Source: Arthrobacter sp. ZGTC131
Lineage (GTDB): Bacteria > Actinomycetota > Actinomycetes > Actinomycetales > Micrococcaceae
Direction: 5' to 3'
DNA: 64,000 nt
NCBI RefSeq assembly: GCF_002929275.1
Contig: NZ_PJIK01000003.1
Span: forward strand, 62,001 to 126,000
The notes beneath the pieces are model-generated. The model saw only the letters and a list, made by a program, of their open reading frames with translations, ran no database searches and was not told the origin of the DNA. This document shows, piece by piece, positions 7,048 to 16,727 of the stretch. Position 1 is the first letter of the stretch. Each line of letters starts with the position of its first letter. The translations under genes and the position numbers were made by a program.

Positions 7048-8550
7048 ATGAGTAGTGACACGCGCCCCGCCCCTGCAACAGGGCCCGCCGGCATCATCGC
7101 GGATCCCCAAGGAGCGGTTACCGGCCCGATCGTTACCAGCCCGGCACCAACGAAACGATTGTCTTCGGGAGAGGTTCTGGCGATCTCCGTCCTGGTCTTC
7201 TCGGCGTTCGTGGCGTTCCTGTCCGAGATGGTGGTCGGGGTGGCGTTGCCGCAAATTATGGACGACCTGAACATCACGGCTACGACCGGGCAGTGGCTCA
7301 CCACCGGCTACGCCCTCACCCTCGCGGTGATCATCCCGACCACCGGGTACATCATGCAGCGGTTCCAGCTTCGGACGATCTTCATTGTCAGCGTCGGTCT
7401 GTTCACCCTCGGCACCCTAATCGCGGCCGTGGCGCCTGGCTTCGCGCTACTGCTCACCGGCCGAATCGTGCAGGCCCTCGGTACGGCGGTGTTGGTCCCG
7501 CTGCTGATGACGACGTCGATGGGTCTTGTTGCGCCGTCTCGTCGTGGACAGATGATGGCGTTAGTTACTGCGGTGTCTGCCGTCGCACCCGCCCTCGGTC
7601 CCGCCTTCTCCGGCCTGGTGATGTCGCAGCTGACCTGGCGGTGGCTGTTCATCATCATCTTGCCGCTGTCGGTCCTCGGCCTCCTCATCGGGGCAATCAA
7701 GATGCCGAACCTCACTACGCCGCGGCGCATCGGATTCGACACGCTGTCGCTGGTGCTCTCCGCGATCGGATTCGGCGCGTTGGTGTACGGACTGGCGAGT
7801 GCCGGCGAATCCAGCGGCGGTCACTTCTCAGCAGCCTTCTGGATCGCCGTCCCGCTGGGCGTGGCGGGAATCGCAGCATTCGTATTGCGTCAGCTCGGAC
7901 TGCAGCGCCGTGACGCGGCCGTTCTGGACATGCGGATCTTCATGCATGCCGGGTTCGCGCGACCCGTTATCGTCTTTACGTTCCTGGTGATGGGCGCCTT
8001 CAGTCTCGCCACCCTGCTCCCTCTCATCCTGCAGGAATCCCTCGGACTCGGTTCGTTGGAGACCGGGCTGCTCATGGTGCCCGGCGGCGCGACGATCGGG
8101 ATCGTGTCCCTCCTCGTCGGCCGCTACTACGATCGCATCGGAGCCCGGGGGCTTGCTATCCCGGGAGCCATCGTTGTCAGTGCCGGCTGGTGGTTCATGA
8201 CGACCTTTACCGAGAACACCTCGATGTGGGTAGTCCTGGCCACCTACATGTTCGTCTGCGCCGGACAAGCGTTCGCCTGGGTCGCTCTCTTCACCATGTC
8301 GCTGGGATCGCTTCCAAGTGCTCTCGCTCCGCACGGCAGCGCCGCACTCAACACCATCCAGCAGCTCGGCGGCGCGGCCGGTTTGGCAGTACTCATCGCG
8401 GTTCTCAGCTCAAACGCCGACGGCACCGACGCTACCTCCATCGCAGATGGAGCACGCGCTGCATTCACTGTCGGCACTGTTATCGCAGTCGTCGCCCTCG
8501 TGACCGCAGCATTCCTTCCGCGACACACGCGCAACGCGGACGAAGACTGA
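7048..8550 (+). CDS. MFS multidrug exporter, DHA2 (EmrB/QacA) type, 14 helices
   Basis: A 500-residue proton-coupled drug exporter. Features of the DHA2 branch are FVAFLSEMVVGVALPQIMDDL in helix 1, QWLTTGYALTLAVIIPTTGY in helix 2, the antiporter motif C region APALGPAFSGLV, and a length that fits 14 membrane helices. The ATG at 7048 has GGAG 10 nt upstream. It has its own MerR-type operator, making it the third target unit of the regulator at 2276. Having DHA1 and DHA2 pumps under one regulator suggests export of a toxic compound or of the monooxygenase product. Confidence 0.88.
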   Translation: MSSDTRPAPATGPAGIIADPQGAVTGPIVTSPAPTKRLSSGEVLAISVLVFSAFVAFLSEMVVGVALPQIMDDLNITATTGQWLTTGYALTLAVIIPTTGYIMQRFQLRTIFIVSVGLFTLGTLIAAVAPGFALLLTGRIVQALGTAVLVPLLMTTSMGLVAPSRRGQMMALVTAVSAVAPALGPAFSGLVMSQLTWRWLFIIILPLSVLGLLIGAIKMPNLTTPRRIGFDTLSLVLSAIGFGALVYGLASAGESSGGHFSAAFWIAVPLGVAGIAAFVLRQLGLQRRDAAVLDMRIFMHAGFARPVIVFTFLVMGAFSLATLLPLILQESLGLGSLETGLLMVPGGATIGIVSLLVGRYYDRIGARGLAIPGAIVVSAGWWFMTTFTENTSMWVVLATYMFVCAGQAFAWVALFTMSLGSLPSALAPHGSAALNTIQQLGGAAGLAVLIAVLSSNADGTDATSIADGARAAFTVGTVIAVVALVTAAFLPRHTRNADED

Positions 8551-8937
8551 ATGGCCAACAGAACTCAACTTGCCGGCAATGGGTCGCTTCTGGCAGTGCC
8601 GAGATCAACTCGCAGTGGACGCGTAGTAGGAAACCGGCAACCCCGCCACCATCATCAGAACACCCCATCTGGTCATACGTTGACCTACGACTTCATAAAG
8701 GACTAGCACATGGGCCAGGAGCTTGTTCAGGTTGGCTACACCCCAACTTGACTTCACAGGCAGGTAGGGAAACGCGTCAGAATAGAGTCCGATCCTGACT
8801 TTTCTGGCAGCCGTTCGAGGAACTCTTAGATCGCAACCTGACAGTACCGACATATTCCCTCGCACAGAGCAAACGACGTAGCGTCCTTCATCGGCCTTCC
8901 AAACCACGGACAAGTACGGGCCCAAAGTTTTCTGTTA

Positions 8938-9240
8938 TCAGAGCACGAAGGCCGGAACGCAGGAATCGTTGTAGGGCTCGAACCAGTCCTTGAGATCCAT
9001 AGGTGCGAAACCGGGCTGCATGTTGAGTTGGACGTCACCTTCGAATCCGTCCATCGCGTTCTGGTCGAGCATTTCGTTGTCCCCGCCTTCGAGAGCATGC
9101 TTTCTTCAAGCCTGCCGCGCCAGCCGTCCGCAAGGTCAAGATCGTAAAGGTCCTGAATGACTTCCACCTGGTCCAGCAGGCAGCGAACCGCTAACTCCTG
9201 GCTCGTGCGTTCTTGGGTTTGCTGATAGCCGGAGTGTGAT
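8938..9240 (-). pseudogene. Frameshifted C-terminal gene remnant, family not recognised
   Basis: On the minus strand, QELAVRCLLDQVEVIQDLYD and GWRGRLEE are read in one frame. After a one-base shift near 9100 the sequence continues as GGDNEMLDQNAMDG, then DLKDWFEPYNDSCVPAFVL and a stop at 8938. Both halves have coding-like composition, so this is the broken 3' end of a gene whose 5' end has been lost beside the dehydratase gene. I do not recognise the family. The rest of the gap 8551-8937 shows nothing convincing. Confidence 0.5.
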
Positions 9241-9261
9241 CGATATCCGAGATCACCCGAC

Positions 9262-10353
9262 TCAGATGCGTGATTCCTGGGCGACCGCCCGGGAGAGGAA
9301 CCCCGGTTCGATTTCAATCCCCCACCCGGGACCGGCGGGCGCTGGGACCCGCCCGTCCACGACCTGCGGTACCGGCCCGAAGATGTCGGTGGCCCAGGGT
9401 GCGTGCTCGATGCTCCACTCCTGCGGGTGTATGCAGGCGGGCATCGCGAGGGCCACGTGCAAGGTGAAGATTTGGAGGAGCGACGCATTGGCGCAATGAG
9501 GAGTGCATGGGATGCCTGCAGCCTCCGCTAGAACGGCTACCTTGCGCGTTCGAGACACGCCTCCCAGATAGCCGACGTCGGGTTGGATGATGTCGACAGA
9601 GCGTCCGGAGATCATGCGGTTGAACTGCGCAAGACTCGTATCTTGCTCGCCGCCGGAGACCGCGATGTCGAGGGCGTCGGTAACTCGGGCAGTGAGCTCG
9701 ATTTGGGGGAATGGGCAGGGTTCCTCAAAGTGGAAGTAGTCATGTTCCTCCAGCATCCGGCCGACGCGGATGGCCTCCGAAACGGTGTATCCGCCGTTCG
9801 CATCGGCGCTCAGAAGGAAGTCATTGCCGACCGCCTCGCGCATGAGCGGGATGATGCGCCGGGTACGTCCTGGTTCGGCGTCGCCGTCGCGTCCCATCGG
9901 CTCGCCGACACGCACCTTCGCCGCCCGAAAGCCATGGGACTCGGCTAGGGCGACGATGCGCTCCGCCTCAGCCTCGGGTGAGATGTCCCGGCGCATACTC
10001 GAGGCGTAGACCGGCACGGATGTGCGGGCGGCGCCGCCGAGCAGTCGCCATACAGGCTGTCCTGCACGGCGTGCCATCATGTCCCACAGCGCGGTTTCGA
10101 TCCCGCCCATCGCCCGGAGCAGGAGGCTGCTCGGGAACTTGTAGGTCTTGCGAAGGAACTCGTCCACCAGCGCCTCTGCGTCCCATGCGTTCCGTCCCAG
10201 GAAAAAGGGTGCGACGATCTCGTGGAGGACGGCAACTGTTGAGGCTACCTCGTACGGAGCGGTTTGTCCGATGCCGAGATCCCCGTCAGCGCCGGTAACG
10301 CGCACCACGGCGATCTGGCTGTTCCGGAATGTTTCGATACGTTCGATGATCAT
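9262..10353 (-). CDS. Mandelate racemase/muconate-lactonizing family sugar-acid dehydratase
   Basis: A 363-residue enolase-superfamily enzyme that abstracts a proton next to a carboxylate, most often dehydrating aldonic or aldaric acids. Visible active-site set: K146-x-R148 at the end of strand 2, metal ligands D184 (SADANGG), E210 (HFEEP) and E236 (SGGEQ), then the D259/H286 dyad (QPDVGYLGG and CTPHCAN). The KxR variant and His-Asp dyad point to a sugar-acid dehydratase or cycloisomerase rather than muconate lactonisation. It is the last gene of the minus-strand glycan operon, 168 bp after the lactonase-like hydrolase. Substrate is unknown; a uronic or aldonic acid released by the upstream glycosidases is the simplest guess. 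Confidence 0.85.
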   Translation of the reverse strand: MIIERIETFRNSQIAVVRVTGADGDLGIGQTAPYEVASTVAVLHEIVAPFFLGRNAWDAEALVDEFLRKTYKFPSSLLLRAMGGIETALWDMMARRAGQPVWRLLGGAARTSVPVYASSMRRDISPEAEAERIVALAESHGFRAAKVRVGEPMGRDGDAEPGRTRRIIPLMREAVGNDFLLSADANGGYTVSEAIRVGRMLEEHDYFHFEEPCPFPQIELTARVTDALDIAVSGGEQDTSLAQFNRMISGRSVDIIQPDVGYLGGVSRTRKVAVLAEAAGIPCTPHCANASLLQIFTLHVALAMPACIHPQEWSIEHAPWATDIFGPVPQVVDGRVPAPAGPGWGIEIEPGFLSRAVAQESRI

Positions 10354-10521
10354 CGGGGCTCACTGTTCGAATTCGTTTTGACGCCTTTACAGACGTTCGA
10401 CCTGTAGCAGCGGTCCGGAGCGGTTCACCCTCGACCTTCACTTCACTCTGCATGGCATCCGGGAACGGCAGCCCAGATACCGGCGTGTGCGCAGGCGCAA
10501 GGCCAGACAAGCGCAGTTGGA

Positions 10522-11334
10522 TCAGGCAGCCACACGCCGCAACTGCTCTAGCACGAGTTCGGTGATGCGCGTGGGAGCCATCGCCTGCAGCTGGTGGGCG
10601 GCCCCCTCGACAATCTCGATGTCTGCCTGCGGGATACCGGTAGCAATCTCTGCGGCGTCGTCGATGGTCGCCCCCGGGTCCTCTGTGCCAACAACAATGA
10701 GGGTCGGGCACCGCACCTTCATGAGTCCTGGGCGGATGTCGATGCCGGCCAAAGCGGTGCACAGCGCGGCGTAGGCGGCGTCGTCGGTCTGGGACAGGAG
10801 ACCGACGTATCGTTCGATAATTGCAGGGTTCGCATCGCGGAATGCGGCGGTGAACCACCGCGGCATGAGCTCCCCGACAATCGCAGCCGTTCCCGATTTT
10901 TTGACGAGCTCTCCCCTGCCGGTCCAGAGCGCGCGATCCATTGTTGGCGCCGAGCCCATGACGGCGATGGAACGGATCCTGGTCGCCCTCAGCGCGGCTA
11001 GCCGCAGCGCAAGCATGCCACCAATCGACACTCCTGCCAGATGCGCACGTTCGATCTGTAACGTGTCAAGCACGCCGGAAATCTGCAAAGCCAACGCGTC
11101 CAGCTCGCGTGGAGCGTTGATGGTCGACGACCATCCGTGTCCCGGATAATCGATGCAGACCACGCTGGTCGCTGCGGTGAGGCCAGGGAGTAAGGGCGCC
11201 CATATCTCCACGGACGTGCCTAAGGAGTTGAGTAGCACGAGCGGTTCAGACCCGCCTTCCGATCCCGGGAAGTACGAGTAGTGGAGTTGGCCGGCGGTAC
11301 GCACGGCGGGCACACCGTCGTCGAGGTGGATCAT
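10522..11334 (-). CDS. Alpha/beta hydrolase, enol-lactonase (PcaD)-like
   Basis: A 270-residue alpha/beta hydrolase with nucleophile elbow GVSIGG (S103), acid D219 in VVGTEDPG and H247 in GAAHQL. VLLNSLGTSVEIWAPLLPGL and YPGHGWS are typical of 3-oxoadipate enol-lactonase relatives. No other beta-ketoadipate gene is nearby. Its neighbours are a sugar-acid dehydratase and two glycosidases, so hydrolysis of a sugar lactone or an ester on the glycan is more likely than aromatic catabolism. It lies 91 bp after the upstream glycosidase gene in the same direction. Confidence 0.8.
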   Translation of the reverse strand: MIHLDDGVPAVRTAGQLHYSYFPGSEGGSEPLVLLNSLGTSVEIWAPLLPGLTAATSVVCIDYPGHGWSSTINAPRELDALALQISGVLDTLQIERAHLAGVSIGGMLALRLAALRATRIRSIAVMGSAPTMDRALWTGRGELVKKSGTAAIVGELMPRWFTAAFRDANPAIIERYVGLLSQTDDAAYAALCTALAGIDIRPGLMKVRCPTLIVVGTEDPGATIDDAAEIATGIPQADIEIVEGAAHQLQAMAPTRITELVLEQLRRVAA

Positions 11335-11425
11335 TCACAGCTCCTGTCCGGGACGCGTGAAGGCTTCTGGCTGAAGGCTTTCAGGCCCTCGCGAAGCTTC
11401 CGCATCCTCTCATTTGGTTCTTGCG

Positions 11426-13669
11426 TCATGAAATTCGTGGATTCTCAGAGCGACGATCCGGCAGCGCGGGCCGGACGGCGCGATGTTCGTCATACCCGGC
11501 GCTTCTCCCGAGGGTGACGTCATACTCCACTTCAGCCTGGAGGGCATGCAGGTCAACCAATGTTCCCCCGAGACGGCTCAGCCGCTGGGGGCGGTAGCGG
11601 GAGTGGATGGAGTCTGCGTAGTCATGCCAATGCCTGGCAGCGCGCGTCAGGTGACCGACCGCCAGGGCTCGTATCGCCGTGTCGCCGGGAGGATCAACGG
11701 TCAGGGCATGAACTGCGACCGCGCCGAGGATCTTTTCGGAGTAGTACCGCCCTAAATGCGCTAGCGATAGCAGGTCACCGAGCACGGATTCGAGTTCGCT
11801 GCCCGCCTCAGCTCTCAAAGAGGGGATCGACGACGCGACGCGATCGGCAGTCTCGCGCAAGCTCCGAGCGACCTCGTCAGGGAGGATCCCGTCCCGCATG
11901 CCGGCATGGGCATCCGGGATGCTCACCATTCCCGACGTCGGCATCGGCTGACATCGGACGAAGTCGTGAACGGTGTGGAACCCTGTGCGTTGGCGCGGGT
12001 GGCTCAGGCATGCCTCCGGATACCAGTCCAAGTCGTACTTGTTGCCGCCGAAATGAAAACGGTTCACCACCGGGATGATCGTCGTGGCCTCTCGCCATAC
12101 TCGGTATAGGGTGGCCGCGTCTCCACCGGGGTAGCGGCTGGCGAGCCGTCCGATGAAATATGGCTCGTCGAGTGTCGGGTCGTATGCCAGGCGTCCGAAC
12201 GCTGCGAACTGGTACCACTGGCGGTCGAAGACCAGCTGTCGCTGCGCGGTGGTCTCCTCGAGATCGTAGGTGAGAAACTCGCGACCAAGGATGTAACCAT
12301 CCGGCCCGAGGTAAAAGCCATTCATGCGGTCCCTGTCGGGGATGCGGGCGAGGTACTCCCGCACGAACTCAGGATCGCCGGGCCGGAGCAGGTAGAAGTC
12401 ATCATCGCGCACGGTCAACCAAAAGTGCGCTCCGTCTGGCAGCGCGTCAAGAAAGCCGTCCTGGTCGATGTAATGCGGCCGGGACAACGCATGCAGATGT
12501 GCGGAGGAGTATTTGTAGCTGAACTCGGGCGTGACATCGACGTCGCCGAAGATGTCGACGATCTCGGTCATCTCCGCCCAGTGAGTTCGGTGGATGAGAC
12601 GAATCTGCCGGTCCGGCTGGGCGCTCTGCACATCAGCGATCGCTGCACCATACGTTTCACGCAACCACAGCTGATTCACCCGTCCATCAGCGTGCCGGTC
12701 CATGTGCTCGCCGGCGGTAACCCCGATTCCCGCGAGCAGCGGATAGGTTGTGAGGAGGGCGCGGACGCTCGCCCGGAAGTAGCGCTTCGTCACCTCAGAA
12801 TCGAGGGTGTCGTCGATGCCGTATCCAGAACCCTCGGTGCCAAAGCTGTACACATTCCACGTGAAGATCATCACCTCAATGCACCGGTCGTGCGCAAGCT
12901 GCATTACGGCGTTCCAGAAGGCGATTTTGTCATCGATCGTCATCCGTTTCACGGTCTCGGCCGATGCCGCGACGCGTTCATTGAACATCCCGATCCCGGT
13001 GGTATGTGCGAGCGGCAGAACGGTACCGCGCTGCACGTCGGCGAGTGCAACATTCTCGAACCCCGGCACCCTGACCATCGAAGGGAAAGGATGCAGATTC
13101 CACAGCGAAATCAGGTTGTATCGTTCGCCCGCCATCCGGTCGAATAATTCGCGCCAGAAGTCAAGCTCCCAGACGATAGCGACATTGGCCTGCGCCGCAT
13201 CACCATCGTCGGCGTAGCCCGGCGTGCGCGCATCGAGCGGGACATTGAACTTGATACCGCGATGGCGGATGTCGGGACTCGCCGACTCCGAGCTGACGCA
13301 GTGAACGCCGAGGTCTCGCGAAATTTCAGCGACGTGGAGGAGCCCGTACAGTAGTCCGGCGCGTCCGCCCCCAACGACTCGGATGTCAAGGCTATCCGCC
13401 GTTCCCGATCGTGCGATCTCGTAGCCCTGCTCGTCGAGCGACGGGTCCAAGGTCGCTCTGATCCGGACAGCGGCGTCACCCGCATCGACGAGCTCGTCGC
13501 CTGCGTCGCGCAGTGCGTCCCCGATCGCCGCTCTGGCCACTGAGATAATGGGGTCATCGACCTCGGCGAGCAGCGCGACCCGCAGGTTCACGTCGTTCGC
13601 CGGGCCGATACCAACGGCGCGACCTTGATCAGAATGCCTCTGATCGGTACCGAGCGGACAACGCGTCAC
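11426..13669 (-). CDS. Large alpha-glucuronidase-family-like glycosyl hydrolase
   Basis: A protein of about 747 residues starting at the GTG at 13669, whose GTGA overlap with the stop of the preceding gene indicates translational coupling; the longer frame from 13735 would overlap by 70 bp. The N-terminal third ends in DIRVVGGGRAGLLYGLLHVA, the zincin-like domain signature that precedes the barrel in GH20, GH67, GH84 and GH115 enzymes. The central part has FTWNVYSFGTEG, LAGIGVTAGEHM and LIHRTHWAEM, which look like barrel strands with candidate acids. No signal peptide is visible, so it acts inside the cell. The best family label is alpha-glucuronidase-like; exact GH family and linkage are uncertain. 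Confidence 0.65.
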   Translation of the reverse strand: MTRCPLGTDQRHSDQGRAVGIGPANDVNLRVALLAEVDDPIISVARAAIGDALRDAGDELVDAGDAAVRIRATLDPSLDEQGYEIARSGTADSLDIRVVGGGRAGLLYGLLHVAEISRDLGVHCVSSESASPDIRHRGIKFNVPLDARTPGYADDGDAAQANVAIVWELDFWRELFDRMAGERYNLISLWNLHPFPSMVRVPGFENVALADVQRGTVLPLAHTTGIGMFNERVAASAETVKRMTIDDKIAFWNAVMQLAHDRCIEVMIFTWNVYSFGTEGSGYGIDDTLDSEVTKRYFRASVRALLTTYPLLAGIGVTAGEHMDRHADGRVNQLWLRETYGAAIADVQSAQPDRQIRLIHRTHWAEMTEIVDIFGDVDVTPEFSYKYSSAHLHALSRPHYIDQDGFLDALPDGAHFWLTVRDDDFYLLRPGDPEFVREYLARIPDRDRMNGFYLGPDGYILGREFLTYDLEETTAQRQLVFDRQWYQFAAFGRLAYDPTLDEPYFIGRLASRYPGGDAATLYRVWREATTIIPVVNRFHFGGNKYDLDWYPEACLSHPRQRTGFHTVHDFVRCQPMPTSGMVSIPDAHAGMRDGILPDEVARSLRETADRVASSIPSLRAEAGSELESVLGDLLSLAHLGRYYSEKILGAVAVHALTVDPPGDTAIRALAVGHLTRAARHWHDYADSIHSRYRPQRLSRLGGTLVDLHALQAEVEYDVTLGRSAGYDEHRAVRPALPDRRSENPRIS

Positions 13670-15816
13670 GAGACAGATGCGATCAGTTCGACTACCTCGT
13701 GGACTTCGAGGCGGTCGACGGTGAGCTCGGTCCACTCGCCGTCACGACAAACTGCGAGGTCGGCGCCCGCGACGTGCGCGCGCGCTTCCTCAATCACCGA
13801 GTCCCCCGTCCGGATACGCAGGCGCACGGGTCCGTATGGCGTGATGCGTGCCTGACGGCCAGGGATCTTCGAGTCATACAAGAGGCTGTTGACGTGAAGG
13901 ACGAATCCGGCCGCGGTGCGGTAAAGATTAGTGGCCACCGGGGCGTCACCGCTCACCTGCACGGTCGGCTCGCCGTCGAGAAGCCAACGCACCACGTTGC
14001 CGATAATGGCGGCGTGGTCAGGTTGTTCCTCACGATGCGAGCACCGGTCGAGGTCCGCGGGGAGGAACGCAACACGGCCACCACCTGCGGACCGGCCCGT
14101 GATGAGAGCAGGGACGCTGGTCTTCGGGTTGCGCATCCAGGCTATCTCAGGGGGGAAGATGGGAAACGCGGGCACCCAGGTAAGCAACACGTCCCGGTCG
14201 GGATCCGCAATGACCTCGCGCAACGCGCCCCCGAATGAGATCGTTCGCGTCGCCTCCAGCCCAGTGAACGCCGGATGATCGCTGAGTTCGTCCTCATCGA
14301 GTCGCAGGTAGCTGTGGCGTTCCCACTGCTCGATCGAGGCCGGCGGCTTCTCCAGTCCTCCCTGGCTCCGCCGTGTTGCGTGCGCTCCGAAGAGATCGGC
14401 GAGGGCGAAGTCCTCCCGTTCTTCTCCGTCACCGTCTCGAAGGCTGGTGTCTCCGGTTGCGAACACCGCACCACCCGCAGCAGCGAAGTCGCGTACCGCG
14501 TCAGCCTGGGCATCGGTGAGTACGGCGATATCGGGCAGAACGAGGACCCGGACCTGAGCCTCGGCGATCCGATCAACGTGTACCGGTGTGAAGAGCAAGT
14601 TTTGCGTGGTCAGCGCCCTGGTGATTCCGGCATAGGGAGCGGCAACCCGGTTCGCGGGGTCGTCGCGACCATAGAAATCGAGATTCTGCTGCGACCAGAC
14701 CACCCCGACTTCGGCAACGAGCTGCCGATTGGAGAGGAGATCGGCGTGCTCGCGGTGCCAGTCAAACCACGGGACAGGGGTGTCATATTGACGCCGGTCG
14801 TCGTGCACTGACCCGATGTGATGCCACCAGGGTTGCGTGCCCCCAGCCCAGCCATGGGTGAGCCACAGCGCGACCTCGGCGGCAGGCATGCTGGAAAGAC
14901 GGAACGCGGGATATCCCATGTCGTACATCGCGGTGCACTCCAGCACGTTCTGCCCGGCGGGGAGCACGCTATGCATGCGCTTTGCCACCTCGGCATTCTG
15001 CTCGAACCCTTCGTCGCCGTGCCTGCGCTGGTGATCGAGAAGCATGACCGGCGTACGCTCGGCAATGGCGGCAACGTCCTGGAAGACCGCGGCGCTGTGG
15101 GCCAGTTGTCCGTGGAGCAGACCGAGCCAGCGACAGTTCACGCCGCCAGCACTCTGGGTCACGCGGTTGTTGTTCTCCCAGAGCTCGGTTCGCCTGGCAT
15201 AACTCCACCTGATCCACGAGCGGTACCTGGCGTCGTCCCAGTCGACGTTGCGCGGCAAGTCGCCGTGCCATGCGGCGAAGCTCTTGGCACATGCATTGCA
15301 GTGGCAGATACGGGTCCGGTCCATTCCTGCCCACCCGTTGTCGGCGAAGCCGTCCGGGGCATATCGCTCGACTACCTCGGTCATCACAGAGGGTATGAAT
15401 TCGTCATAGTAGGACGTGCTGATACAGGTGGCATGCTTGTCGCCACGCATCATCGGTTGTCCATCTGGGTCGGCACAGAACCAGTCCGGCCGCTCGGCAT
15501 ACACCTCCGGGTCCCCACGGTTCGAGTCCATCCGGGCGAGTACCGCTAGACCATCTGTCCTGGCCGCCTCAACGATCTCGCCGAAAAGGTCACGTGCTTC
15601 GATGCCCGGCGCCCACACGTGGTGCGGGACCTTTGATGGGTAATAGGCGGCTATCCCGCCACAGTTGACGACGATGCCATGCAGGTGCGTGCGCCGCCAC
15701 TGCGCGCGCCAGAAGTCGAGGTCGAAACGACCTGGGTCTGCCTCGACCAAGTTCGTCTGTCCCCACCGTACGGCACTGTCATACCACGGGCGATTCCGCT
15801 CGGCGCTACTCATCAT
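13666..15816 (-). CDS. GHL6/GH42-type glycoside hydrolase-like protein
   Basis: About 716 residues from the ATG at 15816, which overlaps the stop of the permease gene (ATGA); the longer frame from 16032 is a shadow of the permease. The N-terminal half resembles hypothetical glycosyl hydrolase 6: WGQTNLVEADPGRFDLDFWR, GIVVNCGGIAAYYP, DLFGEIVEAARTDGLAVLAR and PDWFCADPDGQPM. CHCNACAKSF and FADNGWAG lie in the barrel. The second half (VVWSQQNLDFY, LVLPDIAVLTDAQADAVRDF, GGAVFATGD) matches the beta-galactosidase trimerisation domain of GH42-like enzymes. No signal peptide is seen. It probably cleaves an imported oligosaccharide; specificity is unknown. Confidence 0.7.
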   Translation of the reverse strand: MMSSAERNRPWYDSAVRWGQTNLVEADPGRFDLDFWRAQWRRTHLHGIVVNCGGIAAYYPSKVPHHVWAPGIEARDLFGEIVEAARTDGLAVLARMDSNRGDPEVYAERPDWFCADPDGQPMMRGDKHATCISTSYYDEFIPSVMTEVVERYAPDGFADNGWAGMDRTRICHCNACAKSFAAWHGDLPRNVDWDDARYRSWIRWSYARRTELWENNNRVTQSAGGVNCRWLGLLHGQLAHSAAVFQDVAAIAERTPVMLLDHQRRHGDEGFEQNAEVAKRMHSVLPAGQNVLECTAMYDMGYPAFRLSSMPAAEVALWLTHGWAGGTQPWWHHIGSVHDDRRQYDTPVPWFDWHREHADLLSNRQLVAEVGVVWSQQNLDFYGRDDPANRVAAPYAGITRALTTQNLLFTPVHVDRIAEAQVRVLVLPDIAVLTDAQADAVRDFAAAGGAVFATGDTSLRDGDGEEREDFALADLFGAHATRRSQGGLEKPPASIEQWERHSYLRLDEDELSDHPAFTGLEATRTISFGGALREVIADPDRDVLLTWVPAFPIFPPEIAWMRNPKTSVPALITGRSAGGGRVAFLPADLDRCSHREEQPDHAAIIGNVVRWLLDGEPTVQVSGDAPVATNLYRTAAGFVLHVNSLLYDSKIPGRQARITPYGPVRLRIRTGDSVIEEARAHVAGADLAVCRDGEWTELTVDRLEVHEVVELIASVS

Positions 15817-16727
15817 TTGAATCCTGTCGTTGCAATGCCACCCACGATGAACCGTTGGGCTAAGAAGAAGAACAGTGCGATCGGCACAAGCGACACCACC
15901 GACATCGCCAGCATCGGTCCGAGTCCCGCGCCGGATTCCGTGCTGACTAGTGCGTTGAGGCCGAGCGGCAGGGTGTAGAGCGATGGATTGTTCAGGTAGA
16001 TGAGCGGGCTGAAGAAATCGTTCCAATTCCATATGAAAGTGAAGATGGTGGTCGTCACGAGAGCCGGGCGCATGAGCGGAAGAATGACCAGGAAGAAGGT
16101 GCGGAACGTTCCTGCCCCATCGATCGAGGCAGCCTCGTCGAGTTCCCGCGGCACGCCACGCAGGAACTGCACCATGAGGAACACGAAGAAGGAGTCAGTC
16201 GCCAGCAACTTCGGCAAGATCAGGGGCCAGTAGGTATCGACGAGCCCGACAGACGCGAACTCGACATACTGGGGCACCGCGATCACGTGGTACGGCAGCA
16301 TGATGCCTGCGAGCATGAAAGCGAACATGACGTTCTTGCCCCTGAACTCCAACCGGGCGAAGGCGTATGCCGCAATCGAGCAGGACATGAGGTTCCCGAT
16401 GATGCAGCCAATGGCGACGATGAACGAGTTCACGATGTACGAGGGAACGCCATTGCCGACCCCCGACTGCCATCCATTGGTGTAATTATCAAGGGTGAAG
16501 CCAGTGGGGATAAGAGAGAAAGAGGTCAAAATCTCCGATTCTGGGGTGATCGAACTCTTCAACAGCCAGAGAATCGGATACAGCATGAGCAGCGCGCCGA
16601 GCAGCAACATGACGTGCTTGATGTTCTGGCGCAATCGCCGCCGCGGTTGCACCCGCCGCTTCAACGTCGGCGTCGGCCGGTCATTCTTCGGAAGCTCATA
16701 AGTGGACAGGACGGCAGTTTCAGTCAT
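15813..16727 (-). CDS. CUT1 sugar ABC transporter permease, MalG-like
   Basis: A 304-residue inner-membrane permease with about six helices and the EAA loop EAASIDGAGTFRTFFLVILP near residue 200, where the ATPase docks. It overlaps the MalF-like permease gene by 8 bp and the glycosidase gene by 4 bp. Together with the binding protein at 17656 it forms an oligosaccharide importer. No ATPase gene is present in the operon, as is common in actinobacteria that share one MsmK/MalK-type ATPase among several importers. Confidence 0.92.
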   Translation of the reverse strand: MTETAVLSTYELPKNDRPTPTLKRRVQPRRRLRQNIKHVMLLLGALLMLYPILWLLKSSITPESEILTSFSLIPTGFTLDNYTNGWQSGVGNGVPSYIVNSFIVAIGCIIGNLMSCSIAAYAFARLEFRGKNVMFAFMLAGIMLPYHVIAVPQYVEFASVGLVDTYWPLILPKLLATDSFFVFLMVQFLRGVPRELDEAASIDGAGTFRTFFLVILPLMRPALVTTTIFTFIWNWNDFFSPLIYLNNPSLYTLPLGLNALVSTESGAGLGPMLAMSVVSLVPIALFFFLAQRFIVGGIATTGFK

